This document shows, piece after piece, positions 23,946 through 34,177 of a stretch of DNA of 64,000 nt; the first letter of the stretch is position 1; each line of letters begins with the position of its first letter. Source of the stretch: Tenebrio molitor. Lineage: Eukaryota; Arthropoda; Insecta; Coleoptera; Tenebrionidae. Location of the stretch: positions 22,196,001 to 22,260,000 of the forward strand of contig NC_091047.1 of the NCBI RefSeq assembly GCF_963966145.1, in the 5' to 3' direction. The position numbers and the translations under genes were made by a program. Below the pieces are notes generated by a model. The model did not search any database. It was not told the origin of the DNA and was given only the letters and a program-made list of their open reading frames with translations.

Positions 23946-24823
23946 TGACAAAAATCATTGAAAGAAAAAAATTGTAGGTAAAAGAAAACGTTCTGTTCCA
24001 TTCTAATACCTTAGTTTCTATCTCAGTTCAGTAAAATTACAAAATACATATACCCTCATTAGAGGGTAGTTTTCTACCTAAACGCAGGTTTTCCTTTATA
24101 TTAAATTGCCTACGATTTTATCTCCTTCACCTAATTCCAATTTCCGATCGAGTAATTTTTTAGTCTGTCAAAGGTCTCGGCCTAATCGATAAAAGAAGCA
24201 AATAATTTCCTTTCCGTCTCACAACAAAGCCATTAAATTGAGTGTAGCTTGTTTCAATTAGTAGTTAGCACAAGATTAAACAAAAACACCGCCAGCTTAT
24301 CTCTACCCACATAAGTCAACTGACAAGGGGACAAAACAAGGGTTGATCATTTTGTATCCAGGTAAACCTCCACAATTTCTCCCAATTATTCACGTCCCAG
24401 GTAAATTGAATCCACCTTTGTAATGCGACCAAAAACACAACTATCCATGCGGACCATCACTTTCCTAATGACAAAAAATTCCATCAAAGTACCACAGAAT
24501 CACAAACTGTTCCTCTTTGGTGTCCCACGTTGCGTAAAGAATCAATTTTTGAAATCTCGACCTTCTCAGTCAATAAACATAAACAGTGCACCGTTTGATT
24601 GCAATTCCAGTGATAAAACTCGCCGCTGCTTCATTATCTGCCCTATTAATTTCCCGTTTTCCGAAATGAGGTAATCCTTTACGGTGCCTATAAATAGAGC
24701 AATGGTTCCACTTCATAATTGAGATTTGAACATTGACCCCGCATTTTTCACTTATTTTAATTACATCGTCCAGACAAACGTTTCGGTAGGCTCTAACGGT
24801 TAACTGTTATTGCTTTATAATAG
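23946..24823. other. Gene-free stretch
   Basis: A plus frame at 24423-24674 (83 codons) is open but unrecognised. A TATA-like CCTATAAATAGAG at about 24687 is not followed by a convincing gene. Confidence 0.3.
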
Positions 24824-24846
24824 AATTTGAGACAATTAATTTACAG

Positions 24847-24988
24847 CGGTGATCTTCGGTTTGTCCTTCCGGACGGAGCGTCGCTCCTCGGTCCATTCTT
24901 GAGGCGAACACGTCCAAATCACACTCTGCATAGTTACGATCGCGATTTAAAAAAATGCCAATGCGTACAGCTCAAGTTCTATTTTTAG
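24847..24988 (+). other. Candidate 3' terminal exon, unknown protein
   Basis: After AATTAATTTACAG at 24834-24846, a frame reads GDLRFVLPDGASLLGPFLRR and closes KKCQCVQLKFYF before TAG at 24986-24988. The composition and acceptor context are plausible for a last coding exon. A second acceptor-like tract (TTTTTTATTGCAG) ends at about 25114 and leads into the short frame EQFGTMLSDWN plus a stop. I recognise no family, and no upstream exon is identified. Confidence 0.25.
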
Positions 24989-26204
24989 TGGACGATATTT
25001 CCAAACGGCGAACGACATTTAATGGGAGGAACTGGAAGGTTTTAATATTGACTCCGGTGGCGTCACAACGTGGGCGCCTCCTATAACAACAAATTAAACT
25101 ATTTTTTATTGCAGGAACAGTTCGGCACAATGTTGTCCGACTGGAACTAGTCCAAAACATTTATTGTGTAAATTAGACAACTAAATACTAATTAGTCTAC
25201 ATTATGGAGAAATAAATTGGCTATTAAATAACCGATTCGTTTCCATCTCTAATGAGTCTTTAGCACTAATAATTTATCTTTAGACGGCAATGCTTCAGAG
25301 GGGGCAATGGGCAGGAGTCGTTCTCGTCTAAAAAAAAACCCGATGAAACTGAACCACAAATTAGAATCTGTTCATTTTTGTTGCTTACAGTTCAAGGTCA
25401 TTATTCATAGATTTTTTTTTATATTTTACGAGAGCAATGTATTTTTAATTATCTACCATACTAGAGAATATTATGTTTTAATTAGATTAATTAAGCAAAA
25501 AACGCCAGATTCTAAATTATCTACATCTTCATTTGTCAAGCTCACCATCCCAAATTTCTTCAGTTAATGTCGGTCATTTCAGAATTGTTGTGACACGCGA
25601 AAGCATTGATTTGTATCGTCACAGAATTCTTCACGATAGACTTAAATCTTATCCAGTGTCAAAACTGCAAAATATGCAGTAGAATAATAAGAGTTGACTA
25701 TTTTTTCGAAATTTTTTATTATTATTATTTGTCGCAGTGATAGACTGTATGTAATAGGAGAATAATGTGCTAAACACCGATGTCATCAAGTAGGAAAGGT
25801 GAAAAAAATGTTATGTTCAATGAGAACGCTTTCACCCTGAAGAGCTTTGAACAATAAAGTAGAAAATACCTTTTCCAAGGACGCCAAATCTTTTGTTTTT
25901 AAATAATAATGGTTCTACATTGGAGTTAATGTATGTTCAACCGCCTTTGTAAATTAAGGTTATGGACACGTTATTTAGATTAAGTGTCAAATATTTTTGT
26001 TGACCTATCATTGACTACTAGTGATAAAAATGTGTCCGTTAATGGTTACTAATCATATCAATGAACACAAAGAAAATATATGGATTCAATTAAATAGATT
26101 ATCACAGTTATTGCATTATTCAAATTCTATTAAAAGCAGTCCATCAAACGGATAGAAAAAGAAAAAGTTCTGCAGAATCTGAAAATTTCTTGCACTAATC
26201 CAGT
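24989..26204. other. Gene-free stretch
   Basis: Nothing recognised beyond the acceptor-like site noted in the preceding entry. Confidence 0.35.
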
Positions 26205-26922
26205 CTAGAGAGAAAGTGTGGCGCCTGGCGTTTGTGGACAACTTGGTAATTGTGGCAAGGGTGAACGAGAAATGAAAGAGAACCTGGGAAAGTATGTGAG
26301 GCAGAAAAAGCTGAAAGTGAATATTGAGAAGACGAAAATAATGGTGTTCAATAAGAGAATGAGGAAGACTGAAGAGAATGAGTGGAACTGCGAGGACGGA
26401 AAATAAAACAAGTAAACGACAATAAAACGTTCAAATATTTGGGTTACCCATTCAATGAAAGAGCCACGGACAAGGCACATATCAGAGAGATAATGAGGAA
26501 AGCAAATAAGGTAGTGGGATGTTTTAGGGAATAGGAGAGAGAAAGTGGGGAGGTGATTTTAGGAGGAGAATGATGATGTTTGAGAGCATGATAGAGAGTA
26601 TATTGATGTAGGTGCGGGGCAGAGATTTGGGAACAAGAAGGAATAAGAAGAGGTAGAGAAAGTGCAAGAAAAATATTTGACAGAGGTGCTAGGAGTGGAC
26701 AGAGAAACGCCAGGTTTACATAGTGAGGGAAGAATGTAAGAGGAAAAGGCTGAGAGTGAAAGCGGGAAAGAGAACGCCAAAGTTTGAAGACAAAATCGAT
26801 GGAAGGGAAAAGTGCAGGATACTAACCGAAAACTGGAAAGAAATGAGAACAATACGGAGAAGAAACAGAGGGAGAGAGAAATACTATCAGAGAAACGGGT
26901 ATGCCAGTGAAGAAATGGAAAG

Positions 26923-26938
26923 ATTAGGAGCAAAAGGA
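26923..26938 (+). repeat. Target-site duplication of the SINE, left copy
   Basis: ATTAGGAGCAAAAGGA, identical to 27327-27342. It marks target-primed insertion into the LINE. Confidence 0.9.
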
Positions 26939-27326
26939 GGTAGCTCGGTGGCCGCATGGCTGTCGGAGACAGTGCTCCGAGGTCGCGGTCCCGGCGCCAG
27001 TGGGTTCGAATCCCACCGAAGGGGAGGCTTTTTTCGAAGGAAGGAACCTCCGCCGGGCCATGGATGTGTGTATGTCTATCAGGGGCTGACGTTAGGGTGG
27101 TGGAAGGAAGAGCGACGTCAGCAGGGTTCGAATCCCAGGCCGGATGGGCCTCCCTCCCATGGATGTTGTGTGTTGTTGTATTCGTGTTGTGTCGTCCAGA
27201 AAGAGGAGAAGAGAAAAGGTGGGCGTGGGTGGTCGGGGAGCCCCGCCGCACTACAGGAAAAAATGAGAAAAACAAGCCGACCGTAAAGGTACCTGATAGG
27301 AAAGGGGAAAGGCTAAAAAAAAATAT
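26939..27326 (+). mobile_element. tRNA-derived SINE inserted in the LINE remnant
   Basis: A 388-bp insertion flanked by the exact 16-bp direct repeat ATTAGGAGCAAAAGGA at 26923-26938 and 27327-27342. The host LINE frame (ERLGAKGR) resumes after it. Pol III signals: an A-box-like TAGCTCGGTGG at 26941-26951 and a perfect B box GGTTCGAATCC at 27003-27013 inside a five-pair T-arm (GTGGG/CCCAC). A second B box, GGTTCGAATCC, lies at 27125-27135, with TAGGGTGGTGG at 27093-27103 as a possible second A box. The 3' end is A-rich (GGCTAAAAAAAAATAT). This suggests a dimeric tRNA-related head. Confidence 0.85.
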
Positions 27327-27342
27327 ATTAGGAGCAAAAGGA
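27327..27342 (+). repeat. Target-site duplication of the SINE, right copy
   Basis: ATTAGGAGCAAAAGGA, identical to 26923-26938, directly after the A-rich SINE tail. Confidence 0.9.
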
Positions 27343-27600
27343 AGATAGATAAATGTTGAACTGAGTAAAAGGGACAAAGACACAGACAAAGAGAGAGAAG
27401 GGGAGAAAGGAACGGGAAGAAATTACTAAATGAAGACGGCAGGGAGATAAGATGGATGAAAGAGATGTGAAAGAGGAGGGAAAGGATAGAAAAAGATAGA
27501 AAAGAAAGGCGTGGAGGATAGGGGAAAAATGTTAATTTTTGTGTTCGTTATCTGGAATCCGAAAGCCCGGAGGACAAATAAAGCAATAAAGCGTAGAATT

Positions 27601-29766
27601 TACGTAAGTATCATATTACATTAATTTAAAACGGCACGAGGTGTAAAATGTCACTTTTCCACTGATTTACCGTGTAAAACTGTAGTTTGCTACCTTTTTA
27701 ATGTCTCCGAATTACTTCGGCAACGTTTTAAACTTCAATAAGTTCTACTTCGTATCACGACAGTAGACCTGCTATCTCCTAAGAATTATTGATAGAATTG
27801 AGAACTTGAAAAGGGTGTTGCTGTCCACACCCCTTCCTTACCGCTTCCGATGTTACCGTCGCTTTAATAAAATATCTCAATTAAAATTGACGTTAAATGA
27901 TTTTATCTGAAACAATTTTTTTATCAGTGCCATTACTTCTAATTTATTTACTCTCCGTGACCGCCGTAAATTACCGTTTTCTCGTGACTTCAACACGTCC
28001 AACGGAGGTAACATCGTAATTGTTTTAAATGGGCTTTCTCGATAGGTCAATAGAAATTAATGTGATTTATGGGCAAGGTGTATTTGCGTTATTATTATAA
28101 ATCTGTTCCTGTTATGAATGAGAGACTCGAAAGACATGACTAGAAGAATAATGTTGCTCGGAGCGAAGACGAAGAGGTCATCTATAAAAAAAAATACAAA
28201 ACAACATTAAAATATTATTATCTATAATGATGACATTGTAAGGCAGATCAGACTCAATTCAAGTGCATTTCCTATTACGATCGATGATGCGACTACGTTA
28301 TCGCTTCCTTCGATTATTTACCAGTTGCGATTATGTAATTCTTGAATTACGATTCTGAGAATTGCTCAACGCACATTTGCTTTCATTATTATTTATCGTT
28401 TCATAATGTTTGAAGGATCGTTTATGATCACGGCAATTAAAACGATTTTTTCGGCCTGGTTCCTCATCAGTCATAATAAAAGGCAAATTTAATATTTTAT
28501 TGACATAATAGAGTTAAAGGGAGCCGTATTAAGTTCTAAAGACGAGACAGCTGGGTCAGAGGTCTCGTAGACCCAACAAAAATCGCCAGTCTAGACGGGC
28601 GACTAAATACTGGCCCAGTCTATAAACAACCATGACGAAAACTGACTCCAGTCGATTTGATTAAACAACAAAACAGTCTCTTACATCAGTTCTCTTTGTT
28701 TTATTAAATTTCTTCCGGTTTAGGCGTTCCATAATTCGATTGCCGAATTTAAGAAGAGCTTTTTCCCCAACGCAAAACAACAATGGCGCAGCACGAGCTA
28801 CGTTTTATGTCCTTGTAAGGGGCAAAAATACAAGTAATTAAATTACTGCAGCAAGAGCCTGTTCAGCAGCCATAAACATGAAGAATGGCGGTCAATAGAG
28901 AAATTGAGATAATGAATTATTTGTACGTAGGGATTAATTTCCAGAATGGTATTTTCGGGAAGGATAGCGAACTAGGTTAAAATCTGATAGTTACAATACC
29001 AAGAGCATCAGGAGTAGTTTCGCTAAAGCGAAATGAAAAGATTTTATCAATCTCTTTCTTCTCCTTAACTTGGTCGGATAGGTTAAGATTTAGTTATTGA
29101 ATGTTTTACACTGTGCATGATCGTAAAAGGTAAAAAAATAATAAACTACACTAAGCTCCAAAAAATTTTTCTGTAAAAAATTTTGCAGTGAAATGCCATC
29201 TAGTCCTTTCAAAAGTATGTATGTATACTATATGTAGTACATTTTATCCCAAAAAACAGGAAAAAGAAAAAATTAAAAATATGACAAGCAAGGGACTTGG
29301 TACACTTGCATCCACGAGTAATTAACATTTAAAAATCCGTTAAGTACCTACCGGGAGACTTCGATTGCGACAAATGTAGTGGGTTGGCACTCCCGAATAA
29401 TTGATACGCCTAGCCATTTGTCAAAGAGTTGTCTGTTGATTCGCTTTTTAGGTTAAGATTGTAGAAATAAATAATGGCAATTTGACAGTCAACTGTACTA
29501 ACATAAAATCGCAAATGTGTTGCCAACCGAACAAAAATAATTTCAATCATTAAAAGTCACACGGTAGTTTCGTGACTAGTATTGATGAAATTTTGTTCTA
29601 ATCGCTAATGGTGGAAATGTGAAATAAGCCACCTACAGGACAAAAACTTTTAGTAAAAACTGTATTTGCAGGGGACTTTTTCGCTTACCAACTGCAAAAA
29701 CAAACATTTTCCGTTCTTCAATACATAATATGCAGATGTGGATCATGTTTTGTTAATGTTATGTAA
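27601..29766. other. Gene-free stretch
   Basis: No gene recognised. At 28552-28565 GGGTCAGAGGTCT resembles a direct-repeat-1 nuclear receptor site and also pairs with GTAGACCCA just downstream. This may be chance. Confidence 0.35.
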
Positions 29767-29869
29767 TTGTTTAAGAATTTCGGTTTACTTTTTATTTTTA
29801 TTTTTTCTCTTGTCATATATTTGTTAATTTCTAAAGTTAAATTAATTTATTATTTTGTATGTTTAATAT

Positions 29870-29950
29870 TTAAGTTACGTAAGTACCTATTGTCCTGTAG
29901 TTTGTTTTTCTCTTGGACCATAAAGGAGTATTATTATTATTATATTATCT
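29870..29950 (+). repeat. Possible LINE 3' tail with ATT repeat
   Basis: TTGGACCATAAAGGAG followed by TATTATTATTATTATATT looks like the tail of insect non-LTR elements, which often ends AATAAAGGA-(ATT)n. There is no coding part upstream: the 117-codon frame over it is low-complexity. Tentative. Confidence 0.3.
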
Positions 29951-30792
29951 TAGCAACGCTGCATGTGATTATAATTTATTGTTCATCGTCATTATTTAAA
30001 TTTAAATCTATTAGCGGGTTTACGAAGGAAAATGATTTTTTTATTCAATTGGAAAATATCGAATCAAATACGGTTTCTAAAGGAATGAACAAAGAAAACC
30101 AAAATATGGCATCGAAGTAAATTTAGAAAATGTTGGAGTTAATAATAACTCAAGATAACCGTTAATTGCCAATAACTCGAAGAAAATTGTTCATTATCCG
30201 TTTACACCAATCCATCAAAAATTTATTTCACCAAGCATAAAATTTATTATCTTATTTATTATCAACGGTTTAAGTGGAGAACTGAAAATTTGCCGGCATT
30301 TTCCAAAATGTCGGACAAAGCGCAAGGTTAATCTTAGGGAATTTTTAATATGCGGCAATCCCTTTCTTATTTTGATCTTTACAAACTGACATTTAGCTCA
30401 ATTTGTTCTACACAATTAAATTTGAAACATATTCTTACATTCAGAATTTGTCTTTGATTGCCATCTCTATAAGACCTTTAACAGTAATTTATGCAACAAG
30501 TGCATAAAGTAGTACTTTTTCCACGAATGGGAAGTTTCAGACAATCCCATAAGTAAAAAAAAAAATAATTTTATGCATGAGTTCCATACAATATTTTTAC
30601 TAAGACTGTCTGCAATGAGAAAAAATCACCATCATAACACAAAATTTGACATTTCTAAAGCAAAAACCTTAAGACAACTACAGTCGTTTTCAATATATCC
30701 TTATGATTTGGTTATGCCAATGCATGTTCAAAGTGAAATAATATTCCGGAGTGAAATAATAGTACCTAATAACAAATTATTCACACCTTGTA
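29951..30792. other. Gene-free AT-rich stretch
   Basis: Nothing recognised. Confidence 0.4.
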
Positions 30793-30957
30793 TTGAGTGT
30801 TTTTTTTTCCACCTCGTAGTAGGCGTTGAAGAATCGATTGTGAACCACTCGTGTAAAACGTAAGATTTAAACAGCTGATCCGTAATCCGTAACCTGTATA
30901 GTGCATTCATAAACTCGCAGACTCATCAACGCCCACTATGAGGTGAAAAAAAAAACT
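30793..30957. mobile_element. Foldback element family D, copy 1
   Basis: The left arm (CACCTCGTAGTAGGCGTTGA) pairs with the right arm (TCAACGCCCACTATGAGGTG). The centre, from CCACTCGTGTAAAACG through AGATTTAAACAGCTGATCCG to AACCTGTATAGTGC, is nearly identical to the centre of the copy at 58543-58726. The arms of the two copies are more diverged than the centre. Confidence 0.8.
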
Positions 30958-31135
30958 ACCCGATATTTTTTTGACTTTTTTCATTATTACCATAAACAGT
31001 ATAACTATACTCTATAAGGAGTGAAATAGTCTTTATCTTACAGGTGGAGTTTTTGAGCTACCTTAGACCATTGTTTTCGGTGACGGAAGTAAGTCAAATT
31101 TTAATCACAAGTGAGATAAAGTACACACTAGTGTG

Positions 31136-31212
31136 TAAATTTGACAGCTGGCATTTAACTTGACATAAATTACTCACAAGGGACTAAATTTGACAGCTGT
31201 CATTTTACTTGA
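31136..31212 (+). repeat. Two-copy tandem repeat, 49-bp period
   Basis: TAAATTTGACAGCTG is followed by CATTTAACTTGA at 31136-31163 and by CATTTTACTTGA at 31185-31212. Confidence 0.7.
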
Positions 31213-32651
31213 ATGAAACTTCATTTCGTGGATTTTTTGCAATAGTTGCACCTGTGAGATAAAACGTCGTAATACTTAAAAGAAATGTTTCTGATTTCCT
31301 GTCCTACCTAATTTTTGTTAAACATTATTTTTCACATTTACAACTCATATAACATTATTAACTGAATTATGCATGATTAAGATGTAATAACAATTAAACC
31401 CTACCAAGAAACATAATTTATTACTTCCGTTAAAAAACATATTCTACCGTTTACTCAAAATTAAAAAGTATATTAATCAGGAACGCTCTTCTATGCTCTA
31501 CAGAGTATAATAAAAATTCTCATCACGTGTTAAAGTCAATCCACTAAATTCCTAACGCGTTATGAATATTTTTTCGGCTTGTCTTCGCTTGGAAAACAAA
31601 TAAATATTCTTATGTCTTGCTTGGCGATAACTATTAAAAAGCATGTACACATGTTATCCAGTAAAAATAGATAATTGAAATTTACTACAATTAAGGTCAA
31701 GAAGTTTTTTCAATAGATTAAAAATAGCTGTCTCTTTAATTTAGTAAATAACAATTTGTTCCATTATAGACTTAAGATTATTAATGTCCATGGTGACACA
31801 TTTTCTGAAAGGTTATCAACTGTAATTGATTTTATTTTACTTTAATGTACTTTAAACACCGAGAAAAAATTTAATAATCTTGTTCTTATTCTAAAAATAT
31901 GACGCTTTAATTCTGAACCTATTTTGCACATCGTTGTTAATTATGCGTACGTCATCTTCACTGCATTTTGTTTCAATTAAATAATGTAACTTTGTTTCAG
32001 GAAGTTGCAAAAGTCTGGATGCATCAGGTTTGAATTTCTTGCTGGCCAGTCTGTTACGATAGATTTTCCAAGTTGTTTCTGCGATATTCTTGTCTTTTTA
32101 CTGTGTGGAACTCAAAATCGCATCCGAGACCATAATGGTTTTCTTATCTACAACACCTGACGGCATTTCCTATTTCGCAGAGAACACATGAAGCTCCTGT
32201 TGGGTCACAATTTTAACACGTACGTGGGGGGATTTAATTTCACGTAAAAAAATTTAACAAAATACCCTCGTAAAAATTTTACACATTTATTAATCGCTTC
32301 GAAATACAAAATATAGTCACGTTCGCACGTTCCGGGCCACTGCATTTAGTCATTTTATGAATTGTTATTTTACGATTTCCTATTTGTTTTTGACAGGTTG
32401 AAAACACTTATCACGTTCGTTTGATTGACAGGAAAATGGGCTACTTCCTACAGGTTATTACAGGACGAACGTTACGCCGTGTAAGAATTTTCCACATTCA
32501 GATTACTCACTTTATTTATTGACCACAAAAATACTTTCTTCACAACATCGTACGAATAAAAATAAAAATACCTGCGACGATGAGTCAAGGTGTAATACAA
32601 GCTTCTTCTGTTTTTTACATTTAAAAATACATACATACAAATCCCAAATAA
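31213..32651. other. Gene-free AT-rich stretch
   Basis: Nothing recognised. Confidence 0.4.
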
Positions 32652-32829
32652 TATACAGGGTATCTATAAATGATTGTCGGGTCAAGTCAGCTTTCGAAAA
32701 AAATATTCTTGTGTCGCCATTTTTAACTTTTAGTAGGACAACTCTCTTCTCATCTGTTGGAATTTTCTTTGTACCTTCTACGGTCGAAACAAAATCTTCG
32801 GTGTACAGATCGTTGGGACACTCTGTATA
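32652..32829. mobile_element. Short element with TACAGGGTG-type tips
   Basis: TATACAGGGTATCTATAAA at the left and GGGACACTCTGTATA at the right are inverted with mismatches. It is 178 bp long. The tip match is only about 13 bp, so this call is weaker than the other members. Confidence 0.45.
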
Positions 32830-33501
32830 TTTGTATATACAATGAAGTTCACAACAAGACTCCAGACATATTTAGTAAAAATTTTCATACTTAAATCAGC
32901 AAATTTCGACGAAGATGATAATGACTTACTGAACACAATCAGTAAAGGTTTAGATAACGTGGCACTAAAGTGAAGAAATGTAATGGGAATGCATTACCAG
33001 GACCATTATCATTCTTATCTAATGAGGTTAATTTTCCAAACACATTATTTAGAAAGATATCAATAAAATGTAATTTTTTTTATAATTTTTGTCTATGTGT
33101 TTCTCTGTTTGAATCCACTTAACTCAAAAACTAACACATCGATTTTCTTCCTTCAACGTTTGGTAAAAAAAGAAAAGTACTAATTGCGTTCTACACTTGG
33201 TTTCATCACAACATGAGGTCAGCAAACTGCGCAGTAACGATAAATCTGTGTCGACAATATGTGGTGTAGTAAGCTCTCCTCACCCATTTCTATTTCGTTG
33301 AATTTAATTTAACCAATGCGGTCGTGTCACCTCACAGAAATGACATTTTAATCTCTTTATGGTCTAAGGTACGATTAGTTGCCAGATTACTTCTAATCTC
33401 TTAATTGCTTTAAATTTTGAATGTGCTATCAATCTGATATTGAGGTTACATTCCTAAACACTTTCATTGAGCGCGTTAACTGTCAATGCAAAAATTTAGA
33501 A
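32830..33501. other. Gene-free stretch
   Basis: Nothing recognised. Confidence 0.4.
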
Positions 33502-33584
33502 TATTGGGCGATTCAAAATGATTGTGGCCAAGTATGGCAACTATGTACGAAAATTTATGTGGCAATTGTGTGGGTAGGATAGAG

Positions 33585-33764
33585 GTGACATTTCTTTGAC
33601 AGTTCATAGGCGTGCAATTTTGAAAGTTGTCAAATCAATGTGCAATCATGGCCAGCTCCATTAAACCTATGATAATAATAATAATCATAAGTTTAATGGA
33701 GCTGGCCATAGTGCAATTGAATTTAAAAAATCAAATGCACGCGTATGAAATGTCATACATACAA
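33585..33764. repeat. Long hairpin with near-perfect core
   Basis: The core at 33648-33709 pairs ATGGCCAGCTCCATTAAACC with GTTTAATGGAGCTGGCCAT. The arms are 26 nt with a single mismatch around a 10-nt AAT-repeat loop. Weaker pairing extends outward: GGCGTGCAATTTTGAAA with TCAAATGCACGCG. Confidence 0.8.
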
Positions 33765-34116
33765 ATATCGGGCGTTCAAATGAAATCCCGGGCTAAGTAG
33801 CCGTTGAAAAAATTAAACCGTTTAGAACAGTGTAAAGTTTGAATTTCCCGCCGTTTGACACGAATGACATTTGTTAATTGAACATGTTTGTTTTCAGCAA
33901 AGGGTGCCCTTAGATATTTGCTTCGAGAATAGGAATCGTTACGTTATTCTATTTTTGATGTAAAACATTGCAAAGAAAGAAAAAAAGAAAACATTTTTGG
34001 CTCTAAATTTTAGGTTAGCTGTCAACATGCTCCAATTAATCTACGCTTTAAAAAGCACAACAATTGACGATTTCCAACACCTTCCCAGCCCAGGATTTCA
34101 TTTGAACGTGCGATAT
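33765..34116. mobile_element. MITE family A, copy 2
   Basis: Same tips (CGTTCAAATGAAATCCCGGG and CCCAGGATTTCATTTGAACG) and the same interior as the copy at 284-630, with scattered substitutions. It is nested inside the outer element at 33502-34177. Confidence 0.85.
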
Positions 34117-34177
34117 GAACCCTACCCCATTCACATAGTTGCCATACTTGACCACAATCATTTTGAATCATCCAATA

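Larger units (their letters stand above)
26205..27600 (+). pseudogene. 5'-truncated, decayed non-LTR retrotransposon (reverse transcriptase C-terminal part)
   Basis: Seen: the purine-rich strand reads LAFVDNLVIVA, then with a 1-nt shift GEREMKENLGKY, then KLKVNIEKTKIMVFNK. Further on come an ILNEDGREIRWMKE-like LLNEDGREIRWMKEM block and a tail ending in AATAAAGCAATAAAG near 27578-27592. Known: insect non-LTR elements of this type have FADDLVIVA at the catalytic centre, followed by a KLxVNxxKTK block. Here the centre reads FVDN, so the second catalytic aspartate is lost. The element begins at the catalytic motif (5' truncation typical of LINEs), has several stops and frameshifts, and lacks the stretch between the KDTDKE block and LLNEDGRE. 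A SINE splits it at 26939-27326. It is non-functional; the exact clade is not assigned. Confidence 0.8.
33502..34177. mobile_element. Outer inverted-repeat element carrying two nested structures
   Basis: The left tip TATTGGGCGATTCAAAATGA, continuing through AGTATGGCAACTATGT, pairs with the right tip. Read inverted, the right tip is TATTGGATGATTCAAAATGA through the same AGTATGGCAACTATGT. TIRs are about 42 bp with TA at both edges. The interior is occupied by a long hairpin (33585-33764) and by a full family A MITE (33765-34116). Confidence 0.8.

Noticed and set aside
27003..27013. A functional tRNA gene around the perfect B box
   Set aside because: The acceptor stem and anticodon arm do not close, and the sequence lies within an insertion with a target duplication and A-rich tail, so it is a SINE head.
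26559..27389. 276-codon minus-strand open frame, and the 187- and 130-codon plus frames over the same region
   Set aside because: The minus frame is the antisense of a purine-rich LINE remnant plus a SINE (serine/phenylalanine-rich low complexity). The plus frames run through the SINE.
29767..30120. 117-codon plus frame with hydrophobic stretches
   Set aside because: The hydrophobicity comes from T-rich and ATT-repeat DNA. It more likely overlaps a LINE tail than codes for a membrane protein.
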